Shown here in pieces: positions 1 through 7,307 of a DNA stretch of 64,000 nucleotides. The position numbers and the translations under genes were made by a program. The stretch is from assembly GCA_001874335.1 (NCBI GenBank), contig MPDE01000005.1, positions 164,890 through 228,889 of the forward strand, given 5' to 3'. The notes under the pieces are model-generated. The model saw nothing but the letters and a program-made list of their open reading frames with translations. It was not told the DNA's origin and searched no databases. This DNA comes from Bacteroidetes bacterium MedPE-SWsnd-G2 (GTDB lineage: Bacteria > Bacteroidota > Bacteroidia > Flavobacteriales > Flavobacteriaceae). The stretch's first letter is position 1; each line of letters starts with the position of its first letter.

Positions 1-1
1 G

Positions 2-1819
2 AATAAAGACAAGGCTAAATTAGAGATAGTGCTTGATAAGTATATTAATCAAGATGAAGAATTAGAGGTTGAAGTAAAAATTAATGATTCATTAGTTAAA
101 GTAGATTCATTTGAATTTCTGAAAGACCAGATAATTATTCCAATAGAAATTGATCAACCAAAATTATGGTGGCCGCATAATATTGGGGAACCTTATCAAT
201 ATAGTTTTGCCGTTGAGGTAAGAAAAAATGGAGTAGTTGTCGATTCTGCACGTTTTAGAAAAGGCCTAAGAACGGCTCAATTAGTAACAGAAAAAGATAG
301 TTTAGGAGAAACCTTTGTTATTAAGGTAAATGACGTTCCTGTTTATTGCAAGGGAGTAAACTATATACCGCAACATAGTTTTCAAAACAGAGTAACAGAC
401 AAGGATTATAATCGGCTGCTAGATGATGCCGTGGCTGCAAATATGAATATGTTACGTGTTTGGGGTGGTGGTATTTATGAGGAAGATACATTCTATGAGT
501 TATGTGATGAAAAGGGTATTATGGTCTGGCAGGACTTTATGTTTGCATGTGCTATGTATCCTGGAGATTCTGCGTTTTTAGATAATGTGGCAGCAGAGGC
601 CAAAGAACAAGTCATTAAAAGGAAAAACAATGCTTCAGTTGTTTTGTGGTGTGGTAATAATGAAAACTTAGAAGGTTGGAATCGTTGGGGCTGGCAAGCG
701 AGTAATTCCAATAAAGAAAACGAAGAAATTAGAGCACACTATCTAAAGGTGTTTGATAGTATTTTGCCAATTGCGGTGGAGCAAGAGTCCGATGTTGATT
801 ATTGGGAGTCGTCACCAAGATACGGTAGGGGCAATCCAGAATTTCAATTTAAGGGCGATGCTCATGATTGGGGTGTCTGGCATGATGGATATCCGTTTAG
901 CCGATTTGAAGAAAAAGTACCGCGATTTATGAGTGAATTTGGTTTTCAGTCGTTACCAAGTAAGGAGGTGTTAATGATGATGACCAATGCAGATAGCCTT
1001 TTGTTTGATGATAAGATGTTGAAAACACATCAAAAACATTCAAGAGGGTTTGATATCATGAATACTTATATGGAACGCGATTTTGTGATTCCTAATAATG
1101 TTGAGGATTACGCGTATATGAGTCAGTTGGTTCAAGCTTGGGGAATTACTAAAGGCATCACAGCTCACAGAATCGCCAAGCCTTATAATATGGGTACTTT
1201 GTATTGGCAGTTTAACGATTGTTGGCCAGCAATATCCTGGTCAAGTATCGATTTTAATGGCAATTGGAAGGCGTTACATTATGACGCAAGTAGAGCTTTT
1301 GATAATGTGCTGTTGAGTTCAAAACAAGTTGATAACGCATTGAATTTTTATGTTGTAAATGATAACTTAAATGCACTAAAAGGTAAGTTTAAGGTTGAGG
1401 TAAAAAGTTTTGAAGGTGAAGTTTTACATGCTGAAAATCTGCTTATTGACGTTGGTGCAGACGGAAGCAAAATGGTATTTCAATTGAACTTAGATGAGCT
1501 GGATGTAAATGCGTCCCAGGTTTATATTCATGCTACATTTTTGGATAAAGAATACATTGGGTATTTGGAAAGCCCGAAATTTTTAGAATTAAATCAATTG
1601 CCAATTCAACAGTCTGTAAAAACAATACAAGGCGGATTTGAAATTACCTTATATAGTGAAACCTTGCAAAAAGATGTGGCCTTAGAACTAGGGGGGGCTC
1701 GTTTTAGTGATAATTATTTCGATTTATTGCCTCAAAGAGCAATAACTATTACTGTATTTACAGATGCTAAAGATTTAAATCAATTGGAAATCAAAACGTT
1801 TAACAAATTCATAAGATGA
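2..1819 (+). CDS. Beta-mannosidase, GH2 family (5' truncated by window edge)
   Basis: The frame is open from base 2, so the gene begins upstream of the window; a GTG at 29 is only an internal codon. Glycoside hydrolase family 2 beta-mannosidases release terminal beta-mannose from manno-oligosaccharides. Counting residues from base 29, the end of the N-terminal domains carries WWPHNIGEP (about 47-55), followed by the TIM barrel with RVWGGGIYEEDTFYELCDEKG. The expected acid/base is E212 in WCGNNE (codon 662-664) and the nucleophile E303 in MSEFGFQ (codon 935-937). A beta-sandwich tail follows. The next gene starts 42 bases after the stop. Whether it is periplasmic or a lipoprotein cannot be judged without the N-terminus. 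The family call is firm; the natural substrate is inferred. Confidence 0.9.
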   Translation, partial: NKDKAKLEIVLDKYINQDEELEVEVKINDSLVKVDSFEFLKDQIIIPIEIDQPKLWWPHNIGEPYQYSFAVEVRKNGVVVDSARFRKGLRTAQLVTEKDSLGETFVIKVNDVPVYCKGVNYIPQHSFQNRVTDKDYNRLLDDAVAANMNMLRVWGGGIYEEDTFYELCDEKGIMVWQDFMFACAMYPGDSAFLDNVAAEAKEQVIKRKNNASVVLWCGNNENLEGWNRWGWQASNSNKENEEIRAHYLKVFDSILPIAVEQESDVDYWESSPRYGRGNPEFQFKGDAHDWGVWHDGYPFSRFEEKVPRFMSEFGFQSLPSKEVLMMMTNADSLLFDDKMLKTHQKHSRGFDIMNTYMERDFVIPNNVEDYAYMSQLVQAWGITKGITAHRIAKPYNMGTLYWQFNDCWPAISWSSIDFNGNWKALHYDASRAFDNVLLSSKQVDNALNFYVVNDNLNALKGKFKVEVKSFEGEVLHAENLLIDVGADGSKMVFQLNLDELDVNASQVYIHATFLDKEYIGYLESPKFLELNQLPIQQSVKTIQGGFEITLYSETLQKDVALELGGARFSDNYFDLLPQRAITITVFTDAKDLNQLEIKTFNKFIR

Positions 1820-1861
1820 TAACTTTTATGATTTGTTAACTTAGCATCAAAACTTACTACT

Positions 1862-3097
1862 ATGATTAGATGGCTAATTTTTATTGTCATTTTCGGATTG
1901 CTAGATTTCTACGCATTTCAATCTTTTAAAACTATAACCAAAAGCCCGTGGATTCATATTCTGTATTGGCTTGTTTCTATTTTAGTATTAGGAAACTTGG
2001 TATATCAATTCTATAACTTTAACCGCAGCGAAGGCTTTTCTCAAAGCAATTCAATAGCCATTGGTTTTTTCATTGCGTTTATGGTACCAAAATTAATTTT
2101 GCTATTCTTTATGTTTAGTGAAGATGTGTTTAGAGTGCCTCAAGCGCTTTATAGCTATTTTACTGCTGGAGATACTGTAGAAGGTAAGCATTTACCTGGA
2201 CGAAGAAAATTTGTAAGTCAAGTTGCTTTAGGGCTAGCAGCTATACCGTTTGCTTCCATTCTTTATGGAATCTATAAAGGAAGATATAATTTTAAAGTTC
2301 TAAAATACACTTTACATTTTGAAGATTTGCCAGATGCTTTTGATGGCTATAAGCTAACTCAAATTAGTGATGTTCACTCTGGGAGTTTCGACGACCCAGA
2401 AAAGGTGAGTTATGCCATTGACTTGATTAATGAGCAAAAAAGTGATGTTATTTTATTTACTGGAGACATGGTTAATAATAAAGCTTCAGAAATGGAACCT
2501 TATATTGATGTGTTTAAAAAGTTAGAAGCAAAAGATGGCTTGTATTCTGTTTTGGGTAACCACGATTATGGTGATTATATAAATTGGCCAAGTGCAGATG
2601 CTAAACAAGAAAATATGAATCGTCTTCAGGCAATTCAAAAAGAAATAGGATTTGATTTGTTATTAAATGAGCATCGTTACCTGAGTCGAGGTGAAGAGAA
2701 ATTGGCTTTGGTTGGTGTTGAAAATTGGGGGAAAGGTGGATTTAAAAAAGCAGGTGATTTAAAAAAGGCCATTACTGGAATTGACAAAGATGATTTTACA
2801 ATTTTATTGAGTCATGATCCTTCGCATTGGGATCAAGAGGTTATCCCTGATAACAAACATTTTCATTTAACCTTAAGCGGTCATACTCATGGAATGCAAT
2901 TTGGCATTGAAATACCAGGTTGGTTTAAGTGGAGTCCTGTAAAATGGAGGTATAAACATTGGGCTGGGATTTATGAGTCTATGGGTCAGTATATTAATGT
3001 GAATCGAGGGTTTGGCTATTTGGCATTCCCAGGAAGAGTAGGGATATGGCCAGAGATTACCGTTATTGAGCTTAAAAAAGGTAGTGCAAATGCTTAA
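1862..3097 (+). CDS. Membrane-anchored calcineurin-like metallophosphoesterase
   Basis: A 411-residue protein with about three hydrophobic helices in the first 130 residues and a further hydrophobic stretch near 120-140 just before the catalytic domain. The catalytic half shows the canonical metallophosphoesterase motifs in order: ISDVHSG (D170, H172), GDMVNN, GNHDYGDY and SGHTHGMQFG. These bind a dinuclear metal centre that hydrolyses phosphomono- or diesters. The architecture resembles the YkuE/YaeI-type membrane phosphoesterases. The substrate is unknown; lipid or envelope phosphodiesters are an inference from the membrane anchor. It is followed 53 bases later by a thioredoxin-like gene that has its own promoter box. 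Confidence 0.85.
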   Translation: MIRWLIFIVIFGLLDFYAFQSFKTITKSPWIHILYWLVSILVLGNLVYQFYNFNRSEGFSQSNSIAIGFFIAFMVPKLILLFFMFSEDVFRVPQALYSYFTAGDTVEGKHLPGRRKFVSQVALGLAAIPFASILYGIYKGRYNFKVLKYTLHFEDLPDAFDGYKLTQISDVHSGSFDDPEKVSYAIDLINEQKSDVILFTGDMVNNKASEMEPYIDVFKKLEAKDGLYSVLGNHDYGDYINWPSADAKQENMNRLQAIQKEIGFDLLLNEHRYLSRGEEKLALVGVENWGKGGFKKAGDLKKAITGIDKDDFTILLSHDPSHWDQEVIPDNKHFHLTLSGHTHGMQFGIEIPGWFKWSPVKWRYKHWAGIYESMGQYINVNRGFGYLAFPGRVGIWPEITVIELKKGSANA

Positions 3098-3111
3098 TTG
3101 CAAGATAATGT

Positions 3112-3119
3112 TATATTTG
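3112..3119 (+). promoter_or_regulatory. Putative -7 promoter box of thioredoxin-like gene
   Basis: TATATTTG matches the Bacteroidota -7 consensus TAnnTTTG and lies 31 bases before the ATG at 3151. No -33 TTTG with proper spacing is obvious, so only the -7 element is claimed. Confidence 0.5.
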
Positions 3120-3150
3120 TAGTAGCATATTTGATTAAAAATTTTAATGT

Positions 3151-3447
3151 ATGTCAAAATTTGGGGAATTAATAGACGTCGATATTCCTGTACTCTTAGA
3201 CTTCTTTACAGAATGGAATGAATCTTCATTAGCAATGCATCCGGTGTTAAGGGATGTTGCAGCTGCACTTGGAGACAAGGCAAAGGTGATTAAAATTGAC
3301 GTCGAAAAAAACAAAGAATTGTCCGAGGCACTTCGCGTAAAAGGTTTACCAACTCTCATTATTTATAAGGGAGGAGAAATGAAATGGCGTTTTAGTGGAG
3401 AACAAGACGCAAATACTCTTATTGGTATTATTCAAAAATATATTTAA
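3151..3447 (+). CDS. Thioredoxin-fold protein lacking the CxxC active site
   Basis: A 98-residue protein of ordinary thioredoxin length without a signal peptide, so probably cytoplasmic. It keeps the thioredoxin framework: the strand LLDFFTEW, the cis-proline in KGLPTLIIYKGG (P67) and the C-terminal helix. Where thioredoxins have WCGPC it reads W22-N-E-S-S26, so both redox cysteines are replaced, and the protein has no cysteine at all. It cannot act as a dithiol oxidoreductase. Proteins of this type may bind partners or chaperone; that is inference. The context (phosphoesterase upstream, secreted protein downstream) gives no function. Confidence 0.85.
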   Translation: MSKFGELIDVDIPVLLDFFTEWNESSLAMHPVLRDVAAALGDKAKVIKIDVEKNKELSEALRVKGLPTLIIYKGGEMKWRFSGEQDANTLIGIIQKYI

Positions 3448-3463
3448 ACAGCCACATTGTTTA

Positions 3464-3487
3464 ATTTACTATGCACGCATAGTAAAT
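3464..3487. repeat. Perfect 11-bp inverted repeat (hairpin or operator)
   Basis: ATTTACTATGC at 3464-3474 and GCATAGTAAAT at 3477-3487 are exact reverse complements separated by AC. It begins 16 bases after the stop of the thioredoxin-like gene. No T-run follows on either strand, so it is not a canonical intrinsic terminator. It could be a protein-binding palindrome or an mRNA 3'-end stabilising hairpin. Confidence 0.6.
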
Positions 3488-3540
3488 GTTAAAAATCAGT
3501 TAAAACACATAATTCAGCGATAAGCTGCGTATTTGTGAAG

Positions 3541-3548
3541 TATTTTTG
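3541..3548 (+). promoter_or_regulatory. Putative -7 promoter box
   Basis: TATTTTTG matches TAnnTTTG and lies 38 bases before the ATG at 3587. No convincing -33 element. Confidence 0.45.
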
Positions 3549-3586
3549 TAGTCGTTTTTATTAAATGACTTTAAAAATTTCATAAA

Positions 3587-4975
3587 ATGAGAGGATTAAT
3601 TGTACTGTTGTGTTTGATTTTTCAAATGAATATGTTGGCTCAAGTAGGAATTGGTACAATGAACCCAGATCCGTCTTCTATTCTGGAATTAAACTCTAAA
3701 TCACAAGGTTTTTTGGCTCCAAGATTAAGCACAGCCGAGCGAATAGGGATATCAAGTCCGGCAGAAGGCTTAATGGTTTATGATACTGATGAAGCAGGGA
3801 TTTTTGTATATAGTGGTTCAAAATGGATTGAAATAAACGGAGCAGATACTAGAGATAATTATGTTTTAGTAAAATCTGTCGATGATTTTCCAGATGCCGT
3901 TGATGGTAAAATTACGTTAGACACCAATACCGTTTATGAAATAAACGGAAGTATTACTCTTAATGTGCCCATAGAATTAAATGAGTCTACCGTTTTTGGA
4001 ATCGATTTATATGCAGATGAATTGTTTTACAATGGAAACGGAGCTTTGTTTACGGGAAGTACGGGTGGCACTTTGTCTAATTTTGCAATTAGAGGAAATA
4101 ATTCTAATCAATTATTTGATTTAACAGGAACAGGATTAACAGGTCGTATTTTAACCAGCTTGAATATGGTTAGTGATTTTAGCAAATTAGGTATTATCGA
4201 TGCTTTTAATTTGGTTATTCTAAAAGATTTAAGTTTTGTTAATAATGCTGATGGTATTGTGTTTAAGGATATCATGCATTTAACGACTATCCATACTTTA
4301 TTTTTGTTTAATAATCAAGGAACCTTGATGAAGTTTGAAGGGTCATTCAATGACATCGGTATGTTAGGTGGCGTTTTTGAGGTTAATAATGTAGGCGTTG
4401 ATGTTTCAAGTAACCCGATAATATTAAGTGAAGCTTTTATATCTGGGATTTCATTTTCAGGTAGTGGTACAATGGTAAATGGTAGTTTCTCTAAAGAATG
4501 GACCATAGATACTCCTGGACTGGCAACTGAAAAAGATGAGGTTGCGAGTACAGATATGCATTTTATAAACTCTGGAGGTGCTGTTACTACGTTTAATTCT
4601 GCCTCCGAAACTAAAAAATTAGAAGGCAATACTACAACCGATTTGTCACATAGGTTTGTTGCTGTCGGTAACAACAGATTACAATATACTGGCCTTAAAA
4701 AGAGATATTTTAATATTATGGTTTCTGGTTCTTTTAAGCCTTCTAACGAGCTTACTTATGTGTTTTATGTTGCTAAGAATGGCGTTGTAGATCAGTCTTC
4801 GAAAGCCGTTACTCAAGCACCTTCTGGTTGGTTTTCAAGTGAAGGTAAAAGTAGTTTTAGTATCGCATCTCATATAGAGTTAGAGCCCGGTGATTATATT
4901 GAGATTTATGTGGGCAAAGAAGGCTCTGGATCGAGCGATGTTAGATTGTACTCTACAAGTGTAGTTGTATTTTAA
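3587..4975 (+). CDS. Secreted QVGIGT-module protein, paralog 1
   Basis: A 462-residue protein with a signal peptide (about residues 1-18, ending MLAQ). The mature N-terminus begins VGIGTMNPDPSSILEL, followed by a QGFLAPRLSTAER segment, a module common at the start of Bacteroidota surface proteins. The middle (about 130-330) is rich in G, N, S and short hydrophobic strands, suggesting a beta-helix or other repetitive beta fold. The last 110 residues (GNNRLQYTGLKKRYFNIMV, SGSFKPSNELTYVFYVAKN, then EPGDYIEIYVG) resemble a C1q/TNF-like jelly roll as in fibre tips. The next gene encodes a full-length paralog with the same order of parts. No type IX sorting tail is recognisable. Function unknown; a surface structural or adhesive role is inferred. 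Confidence 0.75.
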   Translation: MRGLIVLLCLIFQMNMLAQVGIGTMNPDPSSILELNSKSQGFLAPRLSTAERIGISSPAEGLMVYDTDEAGIFVYSGSKWIEINGADTRDNYVLVKSVDDFPDAVDGKITLDTNTVYEINGSITLNVPIELNESTVFGIDLYADELFYNGNGALFTGSTGGTLSNFAIRGNNSNQLFDLTGTGLTGRILTSLNMVSDFSKLGIIDAFNLVILKDLSFVNNADGIVFKDIMHLTTIHTLFLFNNQGTLMKFEGSFNDIGMLGGVFEVNNVGVDVSSNPIILSEAFISGISFSGSGTMVNGSFSKEWTIDTPGLATEKDEVASTDMHFINSGGAVTTFNSASETKKLEGNTTTDLSHRFVAVGNNRLQYTGLKKRYFNIMVSGSFKPSNELTYVFYVAKNGVVDQSSKAVTQAPSGWFSSEGKSSFSIASHIELEPGDYIEIYVGKEGSGSSDVRLYSTSVVVF

Positions 4976-4987
4976 ATTTTTAAAGGT

Positions 4988-5018
4988 AGCAACGGTAACT
5001 GTTAAAGTTGCTGTTTTT
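4988..5018 (+). terminator. Rho-independent terminator
   Basis: The stem AGCAAC (4988-4993) / GTTGCT (5007-5012) has inner TAAC/GTTA arms and is followed by a T-run at 5014-5018. It starts 12 bases after the stop of paralog 1. Confidence 0.65.
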
Positions 5019-5022
5019 AGTT

Positions 5023-5054
5023 AAAATTACGAAAACGTTTTCGTGTAATTTTTT
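5023..5054 (+). terminator. Second hairpin with embedded 16-bp palindrome
   Basis: AAAATTAC (5023-5030) pairs with GTAATTTT (5045-5052) around GAAAAC/GTTTTC and is followed by T5049-5054, which reads as a second terminator. Its core ACGAAAACGTTTTCGT at 5029-5044 is a perfect 16-bp palindrome resembling LacI-family operators. Either role, or both, is possible. Confidence 0.45.
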
Positions 5055-5141
5055 CTTGGCTTCCTGGTTGTTAGGTGCTGTTAGTGAGTGTTTTAAAAAT
5101 GCGTATTGTGTTTTTTGCGACATTTTGGACCTTAACAATTG

Positions 5142-5174
5142 TTTGTTTCTTTTTGACGATACAGATTATCTTTG
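5142..5174 (+). promoter_or_regulatory. Bacteroidota-type promoter of paralog 2
   Basis: TTTG at 5142-5145 and TATCTTTG at 5167-5174 are 21 bases apart, matching the -33/-7 arrangement. The box lies 27 bases before the ATG at 5202. It overlaps the first codons of a longer frame that would start at 5172, which argues for the 5202 start. Confidence 0.7.
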
Positions 5175-5201
5175 CACGCAGATTCCCAAATCTATTATAA
5201 A

Positions 5202-6635
5202 ATGAGAAATTTACATGTATTAGTCTTGCTAATGTGCTTTACTTTGGCGCATAGTCAAGTAGGTATAGGAACGACAAGTCCAGACCCATCTTCAATTTTA
5301 GACATTAGTTCTGACTCCCAAGGGTTTTTAGCTCCAAGAATGACAACTGCTCAACGACTGGCAATAACCAATCCTGCTGATGGCTTAATGGTATTTGATA
5401 CAGATCTTGGTTCGTTTTTATATTTTAATGACACCCTATCTAATTGGGGTGAAATTAAAGCGAGTACCAATGGTCGTGTAAATTATAAGTTAATACAATC
5501 TGAAGTCGATTTAGCCTCTGAGTTAGCTGCAGGTGGAGGTGCCAAATATTCACTTGACGAAAATGTTTTATACGAGATAAATGGAGTTATTTCCTTAAAC
5601 TACCCAATAGCTTTGAATGATGCTTATATAATGGGAAGAGATTCTGGAGAAGACATGTTAATTGCATCTGGTGATGTGTTTCAATGTTCAAAAGGTGGTG
5701 TAATAAAAAATCTAATGTTAAGATCAACTGGAGGAAAAGTATTTAATTTTCAAGGGTCGGGAGCTGAGGTTCTGATGGTTCGAGATTGCATTATTGATGG
5801 TTCTTCAGAAGTAGGGATAATAAAAGATTATTATATGTACTTTTCTTCATTAGTGCTGTTTAGTGCCAACTCTAATGGGATTATCTATGAAAACATAAAT
5901 GAGTTACTGTTAGAAAATCAAGGTTGGTATGGGTCAAATTCTGGAATTTATGAAACCTATACAGGAACGTTTGGGAACATTCAGCAGGATGGAGGTTTTT
6001 TTGTAGCTAATGGTTCAACAATTGGATTGGATGTTAGTTCTAATCCTACAGTTAATAGTGGGATAATATCTGGAGCTGTATTTTCTGGGAATTCAAGCAC
6101 CTATGTTCAAGGTTATACTGCGGGCTCGTATTCTGGTTATAATTTTTCTAATGCATGGACCGTTAATTGCCCTGGTATTCCCGAAGAAAGCGATGCGGTA
6201 GCCACAGGTGATATTAATATGGATTATGCAGAAGGTTCAGGTGCAACAACTAACTTTACAAATAATTCAGAAACAAAGAAAATAGTTGGAACAACAACAT
6301 CTAATAACCTCTTTAGGTTTTCGAGAAACGGTAATAATAAAATCGAATATTTAGGAGAAGAATCTCGATATTTTCAGGTAAATGCATCATTGTCATTTAA
6401 GCCAACAGCTACATCTACTTATATTGTTTACATTGCAAAAAATGGAGTGGTAGAATCTGAAACTAAAGTATATGGAAGGGCGACTTCAAGTTGGTTTTCG
6501 CCTGCAAGTTTAATTGCCTTACCAATCACTGGAACATTGCTTTTAGATAAAAATGATGAAATTTCTGTTTATGTAAGACGGTCTGAAGGTAGTGGTAGTC
6601 TTAAAACCCTGTCTTTAAACTTATCGATTAGGTAA
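5202..6635 (+). CDS. Secreted QVGIGT-module protein, paralog 2
   Basis: A 477-residue protein from the ATG at 5202. The frame is open back to an ATG at 5172, but that lies inside the promoter box and would precede the signal peptide (LHVLVLLMCFTLAHSQ). It has the same parts in the same order as the preceding gene: QVGIGTTSPDPSSILD, QGFLAPRMTTAQR, DGLMVFDTD, a GSN-rich middle, then NNSETKKI, GNNKIEYLG and SLSFKPTATSTYIVYIAKNG with a beta-rich end. The middle sections have diverged far more than the ends, as expected of tandem duplicates whose central surface is under diversifying selection (inference). It ends exactly where the convergent deacetylase gene ends: stop TAA at 6633-6635, opposite stop at 6636-6638. 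Function unknown. Confidence 0.75.
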   Translation: MRNLHVLVLLMCFTLAHSQVGIGTTSPDPSSILDISSDSQGFLAPRMTTAQRLAITNPADGLMVFDTDLGSFLYFNDTLSNWGEIKASTNGRVNYKLIQSEVDLASELAAGGGAKYSLDENVLYEINGVISLNYPIALNDAYIMGRDSGEDMLIASGDVFQCSKGGVIKNLMLRSTGGKVFNFQGSGAEVLMVRDCIIDGSSEVGIIKDYYMYFSSLVLFSANSNGIIYENINELLLENQGWYGSNSGIYETYTGTFGNIQQDGGFFVANGSTIGLDVSSNPTVNSGIISGAVFSGNSSTYVQGYTAGSYSGYNFSNAWTVNCPGIPEESDAVATGDINMDYAEGSGATTNFTNNSETKKIVGTTTSNNLFRFSRNGNNKIEYLGEESRYFQVNASLSFKPTATSTYIVYIAKNGVVESETKVYGRATSSWFSPASLIALPITGTLLLDKNDEISVYVRRSEGSGSLKTLSLNLSIR

Positions 6636-7271
6636 TTAAAGCGATTTAAATTTATAACCTAAGCCTGAGAAATATTCGAGGGTTTTTGGTAACGCATAGA
6701 GCATCCTTTGGGATGCTTTTTTGCTATCATGAAAGACGATTATACTTCCGGACGACGCATTTTGTTTCACTTTGTTGAAGCATTTTATTGCTGATAAGTT
6801 TTGTTTCCAATCAAAAGATAACACATCCCACATTACAATCTTAAAACCTTGAGCTAACAATTGTTTTGCCTGTTGGTTTTTAATTCTGCCATAAGGCGGT
6901 CTAAATAATTTTGAAGATTTTGAAGTGTGTTTAGAAATTTCGGTTTCGCAAAGGCCGACATTGGCTATATAATCGTTATAGGTCGTTTTCCATCCGTTAT
7001 AATGGTTGAAAGTATGGTTGCCGTATTGGTGGCCCTCATCGATTATAGCTTTAAAAATTTCGGGATACTTTTTTACATTATCACCGATACAAAAGAAGGT
7101 AGCTTTGGCATTATACGCCTTTAATAATTTAAGAACTTCTTGAGTTACTTCAGGTGTAGGCCCATCATCAAAAGTTAGGTATAAAACCTTGTCCGTTTCA
7201 GTCTTTTTCCAAAGGTAATTAGGAAATAAACGACGAATTAATTTTGGCGTTACTGTTGGTATAAGGGTCAT
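6636..7271 (-). CDS. Polysaccharide deacetylase (NodB homology domain)
   Basis: A 211-residue protein with the full carbohydrate esterase 4 motif set: TFDDGP (D35, D36), the metal histidines GNHTFNH (H86, H90), RPPYG, the DVLSFDW strand and IVFHDS. Such enzymes remove N-acetyl groups from peptidoglycan, chitin-like or exopolysaccharide sugars. No clear signal peptide or membrane helix is visible, unlike many exported relatives. The ATG (complement of 7269-7271) directly abuts the U-tract of the terminator of the upstream DUF2723 gene, so there is no room for a leader between them. Either read-through transcription or a start inside the annotated 5' end is implied. Confidence 0.88.
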   Translation of the reverse strand: MTLIPTVTPKLIRRLFPNYLWKKTETDKVLYLTFDDGPTPEVTQEVLKLLKAYNAKATFFCIGDNVKKYPEIFKAIIDEGHQYGNHTFNHYNGWKTTYNDYIANVGLCETEISKHTSKSSKLFRPPYGRIKNQQAKQLLAQGFKIVMWDVLSFDWKQNLSAIKCFNKVKQNASSGSIIVFHDSKKASQRMLYALPKTLEYFSGLGYKFKSL

Positions 7272-7298
7272 AAAAAAAGCCGCTTTAAATAAAGCGGC
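7272..7298 (-). terminator. Terminator of DUF2723 gene, flush with next start codon
   Basis: On the minus strand GCCGCTTT, a 4-base loop and AAAGCGGC (7279-7298) are followed by seven T (7272-7278). The minus-strand ATG of the deacetylase begins at the next base (7271). Confidence 0.75.
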
Positions 7299-7307
7299 AT
7301 CTTGTTT

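Noticed and set aside
5172..5201. Longer start of paralog 2
   Set aside because: Overlaps the -7 box and adds residues before the signal peptide.
5008..5205. Open frame between the two paralogs
   Set aside because: Covers both hairpins and the promoter, so it cannot be a gene.
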